58,476 nt of DNA from an uncultured Caryophanales bacterium (GCA_947302515.1 CAMYVT010000005.1:1-58476); one strand, 5' to 3'; positions 18,054 to 25,780 are shown, counted from the first letter of the stretch. The notes: generated from the sequence alone by a model not told the origin. Numbers and translations are program-made.

Positions 18054-18707
18054 ATGGAAAATAACAATATTCAACAGCAATTACAACAGCAACATAAAAG
18101 CAATAAAAGATATTTTGCAGTAATTATCTTATTACTATTAGTATTAGGTTTAAGTGTAGGTTATTCTATTCTTTCTGCAAGCTTTAATATTAATGGTACA
18201 TCTACAATTAAGAGTAATACATGGGAGATTGGAATAGGAGATGGAGACATTACTTGTCCTACTGGAACAGTATGTACAATTAATCCATCTAATCCAGATG
18301 AATTAGTACCGGATGATGGAACTACAAATGGTGCAATTATTTGGACTGAAGGAAATATTGTTTACTTTAAACATTTACTAACAAAACCTGGAGATGTATT
18401 TACATTTACTGCTAAATTTACTAACACTGGATCAATTGATGCTAAAGTTTCTGCTGTATATACTAGTGAATTAAATGCTACAGCTCAAAACTTTATGACA
18501 TATGGTGTTACTTATGCTGATGGAACTGCTGTTACTGCTGGAGATTCCTTAGCTGCTGGTGCAAGTGCAACATTTAAAGTAACAGTTGCTTATAAGTCTG
18601 GTGTAACTACTTTACCAACTGCTGCTGAATTAGCTTTGATTAATGAAACTGCAAATGGACATACTGGTGCAACTTCATCTTTTACTGTTTCATATGAACA
18701 AGCTTAA
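18054..18707 (+). CDS. TasA/camelysin-like secreted protein with SipW-type signal (paralogue 1)
   Basis: A 217-residue exported protein. A short Gln-rich, Lys-containing cytoplasmic start is followed by a hydrophobic helix (about 21-38) ending in VGYSILSASF, then INGTSTIKSNTWEIG. This is the signal layout of substrates of SipW-like peptidases. The mature part is a beta-rich domain with KPGDVFTFTAKFTNTGSIDAKV, as in TasA/camelysin (M73-like) proteins. It differs from its neighbours by a loop with a Cys pair (CPTGTVC) and by a Trp-Glu-Ile-Gly instead of Trp-Asp-Val-His-Phe. The start is the ATG after AGGAGG; an in-frame TTG two codons earlier is less likely. Role inferred: surface fibre or matrix subunit. 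Confidence 0.85.
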   Translation: MENNNIQQQLQQQHKSNKRYFAVIILLLLVLGLSVGYSILSASFNINGTSTIKSNTWEIGIGDGDITCPTGTVCTINPSNPDELVPDDGTTNGAIIWTEGNIVYFKHLLTKPGDVFTFTAKFTNTGSIDAKVSAVYTSELNATAQNFMTYGVTYADGTAVTAGDSLAAGASATFKVTVAYKSGVTTLPTAAELALINETANGHTGATSSFTVSYEQA

Positions 18708-18727
18708 TAAAATATAATTATTAAATT

Positions 18728-18752
18728 GACACAATTAATTGTGTCTTTTTTT
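18728..18752 (+). terminator. Terminator after TasA-like paralogue 1
   Basis: Palindromic stem GACACAATT / AATTGTGTC followed by seven T. The next paralogue therefore probably has its own promoter; a TTGACA at 18771-18776 is a candidate -35 box. Confidence 0.88.
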
Positions 18753-18842
18753 GTCAAATGATGTAATTATTTGACAACTTATATTGTTAAGTAAGATTTT
18801 TAATAATATAATTATTATATAAAGTAGAAGGGAGATTATAAA

Positions 18843-19385
18843 ATGAAGGGAAAGAAAATTGTAGGTGTAATTGTATTATTATTGATGGTATTATCTATCA
18901 CAATAGGTTATTCATATCTTAGTGCTAACTTAAATATTAATGGTACTTCTAAGATTAAAGTGGCTAGCTGGGATGTACATTTTGCAAATATTCAAGTAAC
19001 TAATGGTTCTGTTACTGGATCACAAGTAATTCAAGCTCCAACTATTAGTGGGACAAATATTTCATATTCAGTAGAATTAAATAATCCAGGAGAATACTAT
19101 GAATTTACTGTAGATGTTGTTAATGGAGGTACTGTTAATGCAAAGATGTCTTCATTACCATCATTAACTGGTGTTAGTTCTGCTCAAGATGTTTATACTA
19201 ACTTTACATTTACTCATAGCGATGGAACTGCAATTACAACTGTAGCTAATGAAGCTTTAAATGCAAGCGCTACTAAAACTTATAAAGTTAGAGTAGAGTA
19301 TGAAAGCAATATTTCATCTAGCCAATTACCAACTACAGCTCAAACAATGAACTTAAAAGTTGCCTTAGCATACGAACAAGCTTAA
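18843..19385 (+). CDS. TasA/camelysin-like secreted protein (paralogue 2)
   Basis: A 180-residue protein with a short Lys-rich start, a hydrophobic segment (about 6-21) ending TIGYSYLSANL, then INGTSKIKVASWDVHFANIQV and the NPGEYYEFTVDVVNGGTVNAK block. It consists of the signal segment plus one TasA-like beta domain, with no C-terminal extension and no cysteines. AGAAGGGAG precedes the ATG. It lies directly upstream of the SipW-like peptidase, separated by a pair of alternative hairpins, so the peptidase may be expressed by partial read-through from this gene. Confidence 0.85.
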   Translation: MKGKKIVGVIVLLLMVLSITIGYSYLSANLNINGTSKIKVASWDVHFANIQVTNGSVTGSQVIQAPTISGTNISYSVELNNPGEYYEFTVDVVNGGTVNAKMSSLPSLTGVSSAQDVYTNFTFTHSDGTAITTVANEALNASATKTYKVRVEYESNISSSQLPTTAQTMNLKVALAYEQA

Positions 19386-19391
19386 TAAATA

Positions 19392-19454
19392 AAGTTACTA
19401 CAGTAATGTAGTTAACTTTCTATGTCTACTATATATTAGTGGATATAGAAAGTT
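19392..19454 (+). promoter_or_regulatory. Mutually exclusive hairpins between TasA-like gene and sipW
   Basis: Hairpin A pairs AAGTTACTACA (19392-19402) with TGTAGTTAACTT (19407-19418). Hairpin B pairs AACTTTCTATGTCTACTA (19414-19431) with 19437-19454. They share the AACTT segment at 19414-19418, so only one can form fully. Hairpin B is long but is followed by ATTTCT rather than a clean T run, so it may be an attenuator, an mRNA stabiliser or a processing site instead of a strong terminator. Confidence 0.5.
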
Positions 19455-19485
19455 ATTTCTAAAAGAATAAAGAGAGGGATTTTAT

Positions 19486-20658
19486 ATGGAAAAAAGAAGT
19501 ATTAAAAACATAGTATTATTGTCATTTCTAGTAATATATATTTTTCTATATAGACTATTAATATTCCCTAATGCTATGAAGTATTCTGAAATGATTAGTG
19601 CATCTTTCTTAGCTGTATTCTTAGGTTTAGCAATATTCCTATTAGGATATAGAAGAGATAAGAGTACTATTTTATTTCAAAATGTCTTTAAATTTACATT
19701 ATTTTATGTATTTTTAACAGGTATTATTATATATGGATTGGGATTTGTAATAGGATTCTTAAAGAATGCTTATTCTAGAGAGTTTTTTACATTATTTGAT
19801 AATGTATTCGCTCCAATAATTATATATGGATTAATTGAATTTATACGTTATGTTATTATATGGGCAAATAGAGATAAAAAGATATATGTTGTATTAATCA
19901 CTGTTGCTTTAATAATGCTTGAATTGGTATTCCGTGTTCGAGTAATTAATTTAAGTGATTTTGAATCTATTTTTAGATTATCTGCTACTACAGTATTACC
20001 TGTTATTGTTAAAAATATATTCTTTAGTTATATTTGCTATCATGTTGGATATAAAGTATCACTTGCATATCGTTTATTAGTAGATGTTTTCTATGTATAT
20101 ATTGTTCCTATAATTCCTGATTTAGGAGAATATGTTCAATCAGTTATATCTATATCTTTACCAATAGTTATTTATATAAGTGTATATGAGATGATTGATT
20201 CTAAGTGTAATAAACCTAGACCTATTATTAAGAAAGATTCATTTAATCTAGTTGATTTAGGTGTAGGAGTAATATTAATAATATTAATTGCTTTAGTATC
20301 AGGATTATTCCCATTATATATGATTGGTATTGGATCTACTTCAATGGCTCCAACAATCAATAAGGGAGATGCTGTTATTCTTAAGAAGACTAGTAAGAAT
20401 AATACTATTAAAAAGGGTGATATTATTGCCTTTACTAGAAGTGAAAAAGATTCTAAAGCAATTACTGTTGTACATAGAGTATCTGAAGTATCAAAAGCTA
20501 AAGGTAAAAGAGTTTATATAACAAAAGGTGATGCTAATAAGAGTGATGATACTAATTATGTTACAGATACTCAAGTTAAAGGTGTTGTAAAATTAAGAAT
20601 TCCACTTATAGCTTATCCAACGATTTTCTTTAATGATTTAGTTTCAAATTGGAGGTAA
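19486..20658 (+). CDS. sipW: SipW/ER-type signal peptidase I with multi-spanning N-terminal domain
   Basis: Predicted signal peptidase of 390 residues. Residues about 1-260 contain roughly seven to eight membrane helices. The C-terminal S26B catalytic part has Ser286 in GIGSTSMAPTINKGD and His330 in TVVHRVSEV; the usual bacterial catalytic Lys is replaced by this His, which defines the SipW/archaeal/ER type. GDAN and the closing RIPLIAYPT also fit. It probably removes the signal segments of the adjacent TasA-like proteins. The gene symbol is by functional analogy; B. subtilis SipW lacks the large N-terminal part. The ribosome binding site of the next gene (GGAGG) lies in its last codons. Confidence 0.88.
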   Translation: MEKRSIKNIVLLSFLVIYIFLYRLLIFPNAMKYSEMISASFLAVFLGLAIFLLGYRRDKSTILFQNVFKFTLFYVFLTGIIIYGLGFVIGFLKNAYSREFFTLFDNVFAPIIIYGLIEFIRYVIIWANRDKKIYVVLITVALIMLELVFRVRVINLSDFESIFRLSATTVLPVIVKNIFFSYICYHVGYKVSLAYRLLVDVFYVYIVPIIPDLGEYVQSVISISLPIVIYISVYEMIDSKCNKPRPIIKKDSFNLVDLGVGVILIILIALVSGLFPLYMIGIGSTSMAPTINKGDAVILKKTSKNNTIKKGDIIAFTRSEKDSKAITVVHRVSEVSKAKGKRVYITKGDANKSDDTNYVTDTQVKGVVKLRIPLIAYPTIFFNDLVSNWR

Positions 20659-20662
20659 TAAA

Positions 20663-21349
20663 ATGAAGAAATGTATTATTATGATTGGTTTATTTGCTGT
20701 ATGTCTTGTTGCGGGTATTGTATTTTCTACAATGTCTAATGTAGGGTATGCAATTTTGGCTTTCACAGTAGCAATTGTCTTTGGTTTGTTTGGATTCTAT
20801 TTTGGATTTGGTAATCGTAATCCTAGACAAGTATATGATAGTAAAGTAAAAGAATTTATTAATACTTATGACTCAATATTATTAAAGTGTAGTAGTGTTC
20901 CAAATATTGATGGAAGAAATGTTATTAAAGTTGAATCTATGGATGATTTAGTAGATGCTCAATATGAAATTCGTAAACCAATATGTTATTTAAAACAAAC
21001 TGAGAGTTGTGCATTTATACTACTTGATGAAAAAGAAGTATATGTTTATATTGAAAAATTACATGAAGATGTAGTATCTCCAGTAGAAATAGAAATTAAT
21101 AATCAGAAATTTAGAAAGAAAGAAAGTACTGAGATGGATTCTGAGATGCTACAAGATATTGATAAAACTACTATTATTAAATTATCTAATAAGAAAAGTT
21201 ATAAGGTATCTCCTATTCGTAAGAATAAGGAAGAGAAGAAAGATCCTAAAATTGAGAATGATTATACTGCAGAGTATTTATTTGATACAAATGAATTGCA
21301 AGATGTAAATACTAATAATAACGAAGAAGTAGAAATCTTAGATTTCTAA
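20663..21349 (+). CDS. Small membrane protein with DUF5305-like cytoplasmic module
   Basis: A 228-residue protein with two adjacent N-terminal membrane helices (about 4-21 and 28-49) and a cytoplasmic remainder. Residues about 64-125 (FINTYDSILLK, VESMDDLVDA, KPICYL, EKEVYVYI) match in order the C-terminal cytoplasmic part of the DUF5305-like protein encoded at 41070. The extracellular beta domain of that protein is absent here. It lies 4 bases after the SipW-like gene with its ribosome binding site inside that gene, so they are translationally coupled and probably interact. The tail is Lys/Glu/Asn-rich. Function unknown. Confidence 0.75.
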   Translation: MKKCIIMIGLFAVCLVAGIVFSTMSNVGYAILAFTVAIVFGLFGFYFGFGNRNPRQVYDSKVKEFINTYDSILLKCSSVPNIDGRNVIKVESMDDLVDAQYEIRKPICYLKQTESCAFILLDEKEVYVYIEKLHEDVVSPVEIEINNQKFRKKESTEMDSEMLQDIDKTTIIKLSNKKSYKVSPIRKNKEEKKDPKIENDYTAEYLFDTNELQDVNTNNNEEVEILDF

Positions 21350-21385
21350 TTTTTCGCTTTAATTACTAAAAGGAGGACATAGCAA

Positions 21386-21949
21386 ATGAGAAAGGGAAGA
21401 AGAAGACATGCTCCTAGTAAATGGGTAACTGTTTTGTTGTTTGTTCTTTTTGGTATGGGTATAGGTTATGCTGCTATAGCTACTACTTTAGAAATAGATG
21501 GTACTTCCGATATAGATAGAGCAAGTTGGGATGTACATTTTGAAAATGTTCAAGTAACTAGTGGTAGTGTTACGGCAAGTACTCCTACAATTACAGATAA
21601 TACAACTGTTAATTTTAGTGCTAATCTAGCTAACCCAGGTGATTTTTATGAGTTTACTATTGATCTTGTTAATGCAGGTACTTTAAATGCAAAACTTGAT
21701 GATATAGAGATTCTTCCAGTATTAACTACAGAACAAGCTAATTATTTTAGTTATAGTGTTAAATATGTACCTAATAAGGCTATAAATATAGATGATGGTT
21801 TGGAGGCTGGAGTTACACAAACTATATTTGTACGTGTAGAGTATTTAACTCAATCTAATACATCATTATATCCTACTGATGATACTAATTTTAGTTTTAG
21901 TGTAGCTATGAATTATATTCAAGGAACTGGTAATCCGGTATCTAGTTAA
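21386..21949 (+). CDS. TasA/camelysin-like secreted protein (paralogue 3)
   Basis: A 187-residue protein. The basic start MRKGRRRHAPSKW is followed by a hydrophobic segment ending MGIGYAAIATTL, then EIDGTSDIDRASWDVHF and LANPGDFYEFTIDLVNAGTLNAKL. It is a single beta domain without a C-terminal extension. It follows the DUF5305-like gene with no terminator between, so sipW, that gene and this one probably form one transcript. AGGAGGACATAGCAA precedes the ATG. It is very similar to paralogues 4 and 5. Confidence 0.85.
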   Translation: MRKGRRRHAPSKWVTVLLFVLFGMGIGYAAIATTLEIDGTSDIDRASWDVHFENVQVTSGSVTASTPTITDNTTVNFSANLANPGDFYEFTIDLVNAGTLNAKLDDIEILPVLTTEQANYFSYSVKYVPNKAINIDDGLEAGVTQTIFVRVEYLTQSNTSLYPTDDTNFSFSVAMNYIQGTGNPVSS

Positions 21950-21971
21950 TTATAATAGTTTGAAATATTAG

Positions 21972-21999
21972 GCAAGGATTTAAAATCTTTGCTTTTTTT
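21972..21999 (+). terminator. Terminator of the sipW transcript
   Basis: Stem GCAAGGATT / AATCTTTGC (one wobble) followed by seven T. It closely resembles the terminator at 23578, which suggests duplication of the gene-plus-terminator unit. Confidence 0.88.
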
Positions 22000-22041
22000 G
22001 TTATTTTGTGGTATAATATGTACACATATTTGGAGGGGTTT

Positions 22042-22491
22042 ATGGTTAAATATATTCAGATTGGAATCGTTAGTATTCTGATATTTTTAGGTGTAATATT
22101 TAGTTTGGGTGCTAGTAGTGCTCATGAGGCTAAAGGTATTTATTATGATAATGTAAAATATAGTGATAATGTTCATTTTTATGGAGTAGATGGTTTAAAT
22201 CTTAAATATTCTGGTGATTTAGCAGTAGTTGGTGATTCATATGAATTAACATTTGATGTTGTTAATGATAGTGGAGTAGATATGATTATTACTGATTACT
22301 ATTACAATGATGATCCATATATTAAATATGAATTATCTTATATTGATGGTAGTACTGTTAAAACTGGGGATATATTAGAAAAAGATTCTATTAAAACATT
22401 GCGTTATGTAGTTACTTATGAAAATGAAGTGTTAGAAGATAATTATGTGATTGATTCTAGTTTTAATATTCATTATGATCAAAAAGTATAA
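22042..22491 (+). CDS. Diverged TasA-like exported protein
   Basis: A 149-residue protein with an N-terminal hydrophobic segment (about 5-23) ending in LGASSAHEAK, which looks more like an ordinary signal peptidase I site than the neighbouring GYS/GYA type. The body keeps the order of family landmarks (VHFYG, GDSYELTFDVVNDSGVD, SYIDGSTVKTGD, then VVTYEN) without the NGTS or Trp-Asp motif. It is probably a minor or accessory subunit. The start is the ATG after GGAGGGG. A TATAAT at 22012-22017 provides a promoter. Recognised only by comparison with neighbours. Confidence 0.7.
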   Translation: MVKYIQIGIVSILIFLGVIFSLGASSAHEAKGIYYDNVKYSDNVHFYGVDGLNLKYSGDLAVVGDSYELTFDVVNDSGVDMIITDYYYNDDPYIKYELSYIDGSTVKTGDILEKDSIKTLRYVVTYENEVLEDNYVIDSSFNIHYDQKV

Positions 22492-22515
22492 AAAGAAGTT
22501 TTACTTCTTTTTTTT
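22491..22515 (+). terminator. Terminator after the diverged TasA-like gene
   Basis: Stem AAAAAGAAGT / ACTTCTTTTT with T run, overlapping the stop codon. Confidence 0.85.
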
Positions 22516-22517
22516 AT

Positions 22518-22666
22518 GTTTAAAATGATATATAATTAATATAGTATGGGAGGCTATCAATATGAGAAGAGGTAGAAGAAGACATACTCCTAGTAAATGG
22601 ATAACAGTTTTGTTATTTGTTCTTTTTGCTATGGGTATTGGTTATGCTGCTATCAGTACTACTCTT
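22518..22666 (+). repeat. 149-bp direct repeat, copy A
   Basis: Identical by eye to 23609-23757. It spans a TATAAT promoter element (22531-22536), the GGGAGG ribosome binding site, the start codon and the signal-segment codons of paralogue 4. Identity stops a few codons into the mature region. Confidence 0.9.
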
Positions 22667-23539
22667 GAAATTGATGGAACTTCTGATATTGATAGAGCAA
22701 GTTGGGATGTGCATTTTGCAAATGTACATGTAACTAGTGGAAGTGTTACTGCAAGTACTCCTACAATTACAGATGATACAACTGTTGCTTTTAGTGCAAC
22801 ATTAGCTAATCCAGGAGACTTTTATGAGTTCACAGTAGATATTGTTAATGCCGGTACTTTAAATGCAAAAATAAATAGTATAAATATACTTCCTGTTTTA
22901 ACACAGGAACAAGCTAATTATTTTAAATATGATGTTGTTTATTCTGATAATACATCAATTAATCAGAATGATCCTCTTAATGCTGGTGTAACTGAGACTA
23001 TTAAGATTAGATTTGAATATAAGTCTTTAGGTAATACTTCTTTGTATCCAGCTGATGATGTTAATTTTGATTTTAGTGTATCCATTGATTATATTCAAGG
23101 TAATGGAAATTCTATAAATGGAGATATCTTTACGGTATCTAATGATGATACTTCACAAATAGGTTCGCATTTTCCTCCAAATTTACAATTCTATAATAAT
23201 TATCAGAGTGCAATTAATTCATTTGGGCATGATTTCTTTGTTAAAAGTGTTGTATCTAATAATATAGTAATGGAATCTTATATTGGTTTTGTTTTAAATA
23301 ATAACGTGTATTATATAAGAGGCGGAGATGAATCTGATTATGATAATAATAAAAATTTATTAAATAATGCCTTTGGTATATCTAATTGTGATGAATATAT
23401 TGATGCAGAAACTCAATATGATTGTCAAGCAGGTGATATAATTATTGAATGCTATTCTAATGGTGATATAATGATATATGATTATTATGCTAACTGTGTT
23501 ATTACTCAATCTGGAGGATTTGGTTGTCTAAGTTATTAG
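22562..23539 (+). CDS. TasA-like secreted protein with four-Cys C-terminal domain (paralogue 4)
   Basis: A 325-residue protein: basic start MRRGRRRHTPSKW, a hydrophobic segment ending MGIGYAAISTTL, then the TasA-like domain (IDGTSDIDRASWDVHF; NPGDFYEFTVDIVNAGTLNAKI) to about residue 185, then a second domain of about 140 residues. That domain has VVSNNIVMESYIGFVLNNNVYYIRGG and four principal cysteines near the end (FGISNCDEY, YDCQAG, ANCVIT, FGCLSY) plus one extra (IIECYS). A related domain ends paralogue 5 and the protein at 45064. The cysteines probably form disulfides outside the cell. GGGAGG precedes the start. Confidence 0.87.
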   Translation: MRRGRRRHTPSKWITVLLFVLFAMGIGYAAISTTLEIDGTSDIDRASWDVHFANVHVTSGSVTASTPTITDDTTVAFSATLANPGDFYEFTVDIVNAGTLNAKINSINILPVLTQEQANYFKYDVVYSDNTSINQNDPLNAGVTETIKIRFEYKSLGNTSLYPADDVNFDFSVSIDYIQGNGNSINGDIFTVSNDDTSQIGSHFPPNLQFYNNYQSAINSFGHDFFVKSVVSNNIVMESYIGFVLNNNVYYIRGGDESDYDNNKNLLNNAFGISNCDEYIDAETQYDCQAGDIIIECYSNGDIMIYDYYANCVITQSGGFGCLSY

Positions 23540-23577
23540 TGAAATCTATTTTAAGTTTTCTTTTCTCTTAAGTATTT

Positions 23578-23608
23578 AGCAAAGATTCAAAATCTTTGCT
23601 TTTTTTTT
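23578..23608 (+). terminator. Terminator after paralogue 4
   Basis: Stem AGCAAAGATT / AATCTTTGCT with loop CAA and eight T. It is near-identical to the terminator at 21972. Confidence 0.9.
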
Positions 23609-23757
23609 GTTTAAAATGATATATAATTAATATAGTATGGGAGGCTATCAATATGAGAAGAGGTAGAAGAAGACATACTCCTAGTAAATGGATAACAGTT
23701 TTGTTATTTGTTCTTTTTGCTATGGGTATTGGTTATGCTGCTATCAGTACTACTCTT
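23609..23757 (+). repeat. 149-bp direct repeat, copy B
   Basis: The second copy of the promoter, ribosome binding site and signal-segment unit also found at 22518-22666. Perfect identity over both coding and non-coding bases indicates recent duplication or gene conversion, because the mature domains on either side have diverged. Confidence 0.9.
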
Positions 23758-24699
23758 ACAATTGATGGAACTTCTGATATTGACAGTGCAAGTTGGGATG
23801 TACATTTTGAAAATATTCAAGTAACAAGTGGTAGTGTTACTGCAAGTACTCCTACAATTACTGATGATACTACAGTTAGTTTTAGTGCAACATTAGCTAA
23901 TCCAGGAGACTTTTATGAATTTACTGTAGATCTTGTTAATGATGGTACTTTAAATGCATTAATATATCAAGTCAATATTTTACCTCAATTAACTATTAAT
24001 CAACAAAAAACATTTAATTATCTTGTTGCTTTTAATGATGGTCAAGCAATAGAAGAAGGTTTTGTTCTTAGGGCTGGAGAAACTAAAACTATAATAATAA
24101 AGGTTGAATACAAACATACCACTGATCCTTATGCTCTTCTTACTGATGATGTTAGTTATGATTTTTCTGTTAGTCTTAATACAAGTCAAGCTAGTGTTAG
24201 TAATACAAATGGTACTTTTTATTCTTCAGACAGTCATACTGCTTTTCCTAATGCAATGATATCTGATATTTATGGTACTAAAAGTAATGCTTTGGATACA
24301 AAAATAAGTAGATTTGACGTATCTCCTTTAATTAAATATACTGTTACAAATGGACTTGTTACTTCTAGTCAATTGGGATTTATTTATAATAATAATGTAT
24401 ATTATTTAACTGGTGGAGGAGCAACACTAGTAAGTAATTATGATGGTAATAATAGTTGGGTGAATTATGTTGCACTTGATGATAGTCCATATTATGTGAC
24501 AAATAAAAATACATTACTAAATACATTGGGTTCATCACGTTGCGATAATTATGATGATTCTTTCATTTCGTGTTCATATGGTAATACTACTATTTATGCA
24601 AACAGAAGTGGTCTGGTAAGTGTTAGTATAGAATGTGATTACGGATGTAATATTAATAGTGCAAAAATAGCCGAGTGTACTTTTGCTTTTTGTACTTAA
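23653..24699 (+). CDS. TasA-like secreted protein with four-Cys C-terminal domain (paralogue 5)
   Basis: A 348-residue protein. The first 34 codons are identical in DNA to paralogue 4. It then has IDGTSDIDSASWDVHFENIQV, NPGDFYEFTVDLVNDGTLNAL and a beta domain to about residue 180. The C-terminal domain has YTVTNGLVTSSQLGFIYNNNVYYLTGGG, then LGSSRCDNY, FISCSY, a Gly-Leu-Val segment and CDYGCNIN and CTFAFCT near the end, with more cysteines than its relatives. Predicted extracellular. It has its own copy of the promoter and ends at a bidirectional terminator. Confidence 0.87.
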   Translation: MRRGRRRHTPSKWITVLLFVLFAMGIGYAAISTTLTIDGTSDIDSASWDVHFENIQVTSGSVTASTPTITDDTTVSFSATLANPGDFYEFTVDLVNDGTLNALIYQVNILPQLTINQQKTFNYLVAFNDGQAIEEGFVLRAGETKTIIIKVEYKHTTDPYALLTDDVSYDFSVSLNTSQASVSNTNGTFYSSDSHTAFPNAMISDIYGTKSNALDTKISRFDVSPLIKYTVTNGLVTSSQLGFIYNNNVYYLTGGGATLVSNYDGNNSWVNYVALDDSPYYVTNKNTLLNTLGSSRCDNYDDSFISCSYGNTTIYANRSGLVSVSIECDYGCNINSAKIAECTFAFCT

Positions 24700-24707
24700 T
24701 AATAAAA

Positions 24708-24728
24708 AAGAGACTTTTAAGTCTCTTT
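24708..24728. terminator. Bidirectional terminator
   Basis: Perfect stem AAAGAGACTT / AAGTCTCTTT between paralogue 5 and the convergent small gene. Confidence 0.85.
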
Positions 24729-25002
24729 ACTTTTGAATAATACTTATTATTTTATTTCTATTAATAAGTATTGATGATGTTTGTTCACTATCTGCAAAAC
24801 TACTAGTTGTATGAGTATTATTAAAATAAACTAGTGATACTGTTTCTAATTCGATAAATTCTTTATCGTAACCAATTAGTTTACCAAATACTTGAATAAT
24901 TGATGATACTGTTGAGTTCCCTGCAACAGATGTTGATGTAGAAATACTAGAATCTGATGATACTAATACTTTTACTGTTTTATCTTTATATTTATCTAAC
25001 AT
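24727..25002 (-). CDS. Small Ser/Thr-rich protein of unknown function
   Basis: A 91-residue soluble protein, probably cytoplasmic: no signal or membrane segment. Ser/Thr-rich (DSSISTSTSVAGNSTVSS, later HTTSSF and EQTSS) with alternating hydrophobics, suggesting a small beta protein; the end INRNKIISIIQK resembles a strand. I cannot assign a family. AGGAGG lies 8 bases before the ATG, which supports it as a real gene. It is convergent with the TasA-like cluster and divergent from the amidotransferase-like gene. Confidence 0.65.
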   Translation of the reverse strand: MLDKYKDKTVKVLVSSDSSISTSTSVAGNSTVSSIIQVFGKLIGYDKEFIELETVSLVYFNNTHTTSSFADSEQTSSILINRNKIISIIQK

Positions 25003-25061
25003 TTTTATTCCTCCTAAGCTTATTATAATACTTTTTATGGTATAATTGAATAGGTGATTTT

Positions 25062-25751
25062 ATGATTAAAATAGGAATACCTTTAAAGTATCATCATTTG
25101 GATGATGGGAGAAACATTTTATATTTAGGTGAGAAATTACGTCGTACTGTACAAAGTGCTGGGGGATTTGTTATTCCTATAGTACAAGTGCAAGATGTTG
25201 ATTATTATGATACGCGTTTTAATGAATTTGATGAATTAACTAAAGAAGAAAAAAAATCTATTGATAAATATCTTGATATGGTTGATGGTGTTATTATACC
25301 GGGTGGTTTTAAAGTTACTCCATATGATGTTTATTTATTAAGAAGATGTATTGAAAAGAATATTCCAACATTAGGTATATGTTTAGGTATGCAGTTAATG
25401 AGTTGTTATGGAGAAGATTTTAAAGTATTTCCTATAGAAAGTAATATTAATCATTATCAAGATAGTGATGATGGGTATGCTCATAAAGTAATAATTAATA
25501 AGGATTCTTTACTTTATAAAATAATTGGTAAAGAAGAAATATCTGTTAATAGTTTTCATAGATATCATGTTACTGTTAATAATAAATATATAGTAAATGC
25601 TACTTCCAAAGATGGTTTTATAGAGGGAATTGAATTACCTGATCAGAAGTTTCATATTGGTATTCAATGGCATCCTGATATTAGTTATAATTTTGATAGC
25701 AACGCTAGGAAGCTATTAAATTATTTTATAGATGTATGTAGTAAATCATGA
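25062..25751 (+). CDS. Class I glutamine amidotransferase-like hydrolase (peptidase C26, PuuD-like)
   Basis: A 229-residue protein of the gamma-glutamyl hydrolase group. The nucleophile is Cys107 in GICLGMQL, and the His is His204 in QWHPD. Position 206 is Asp where the family normally has Glu (WHPE), a conservative change in the third triad position. VDGVIIPGG is the oxyanion-side motif. Likely hydrolyses a gamma-glutamyl amide; the substrate is unknown and no polyamine genes are nearby. AGGTGA precedes the start; it ends with TGA. Confidence 0.85.
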   Translation: MIKIGIPLKYHHLDDGRNILYLGEKLRRTVQSAGGFVIPIVQVQDVDYYDTRFNEFDELTKEEKKSIDKYLDMVDGVIIPGGFKVTPYDVYLLRRCIEKNIPTLGICLGMQLMSCYGEDFKVFPIESNINHYQDSDDGYAHKVIINKDSLLYKIIGKEEISVNSFHRYHVTVNNKYIVNATSKDGFIEGIELPDQKFHIGIQWHPDISYNFDSNARKLLNYFIDVCSKS

Positions 25752-25780
25752 TATAATAGTTTTTGTTTGGGAGGATTTCT

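Noticed and set aside
20172..20521. Short frames on both strands within the SipW-type gene
   Set aside because: They overlap the conserved catalytic region in other frames and have no start signals.
18054..24699. CRISPR array or tandem repeat region
   Set aside because: The repetition is between coding paralogues and one 149-bp unit; there are no short regularly spaced repeats with unique spacers.
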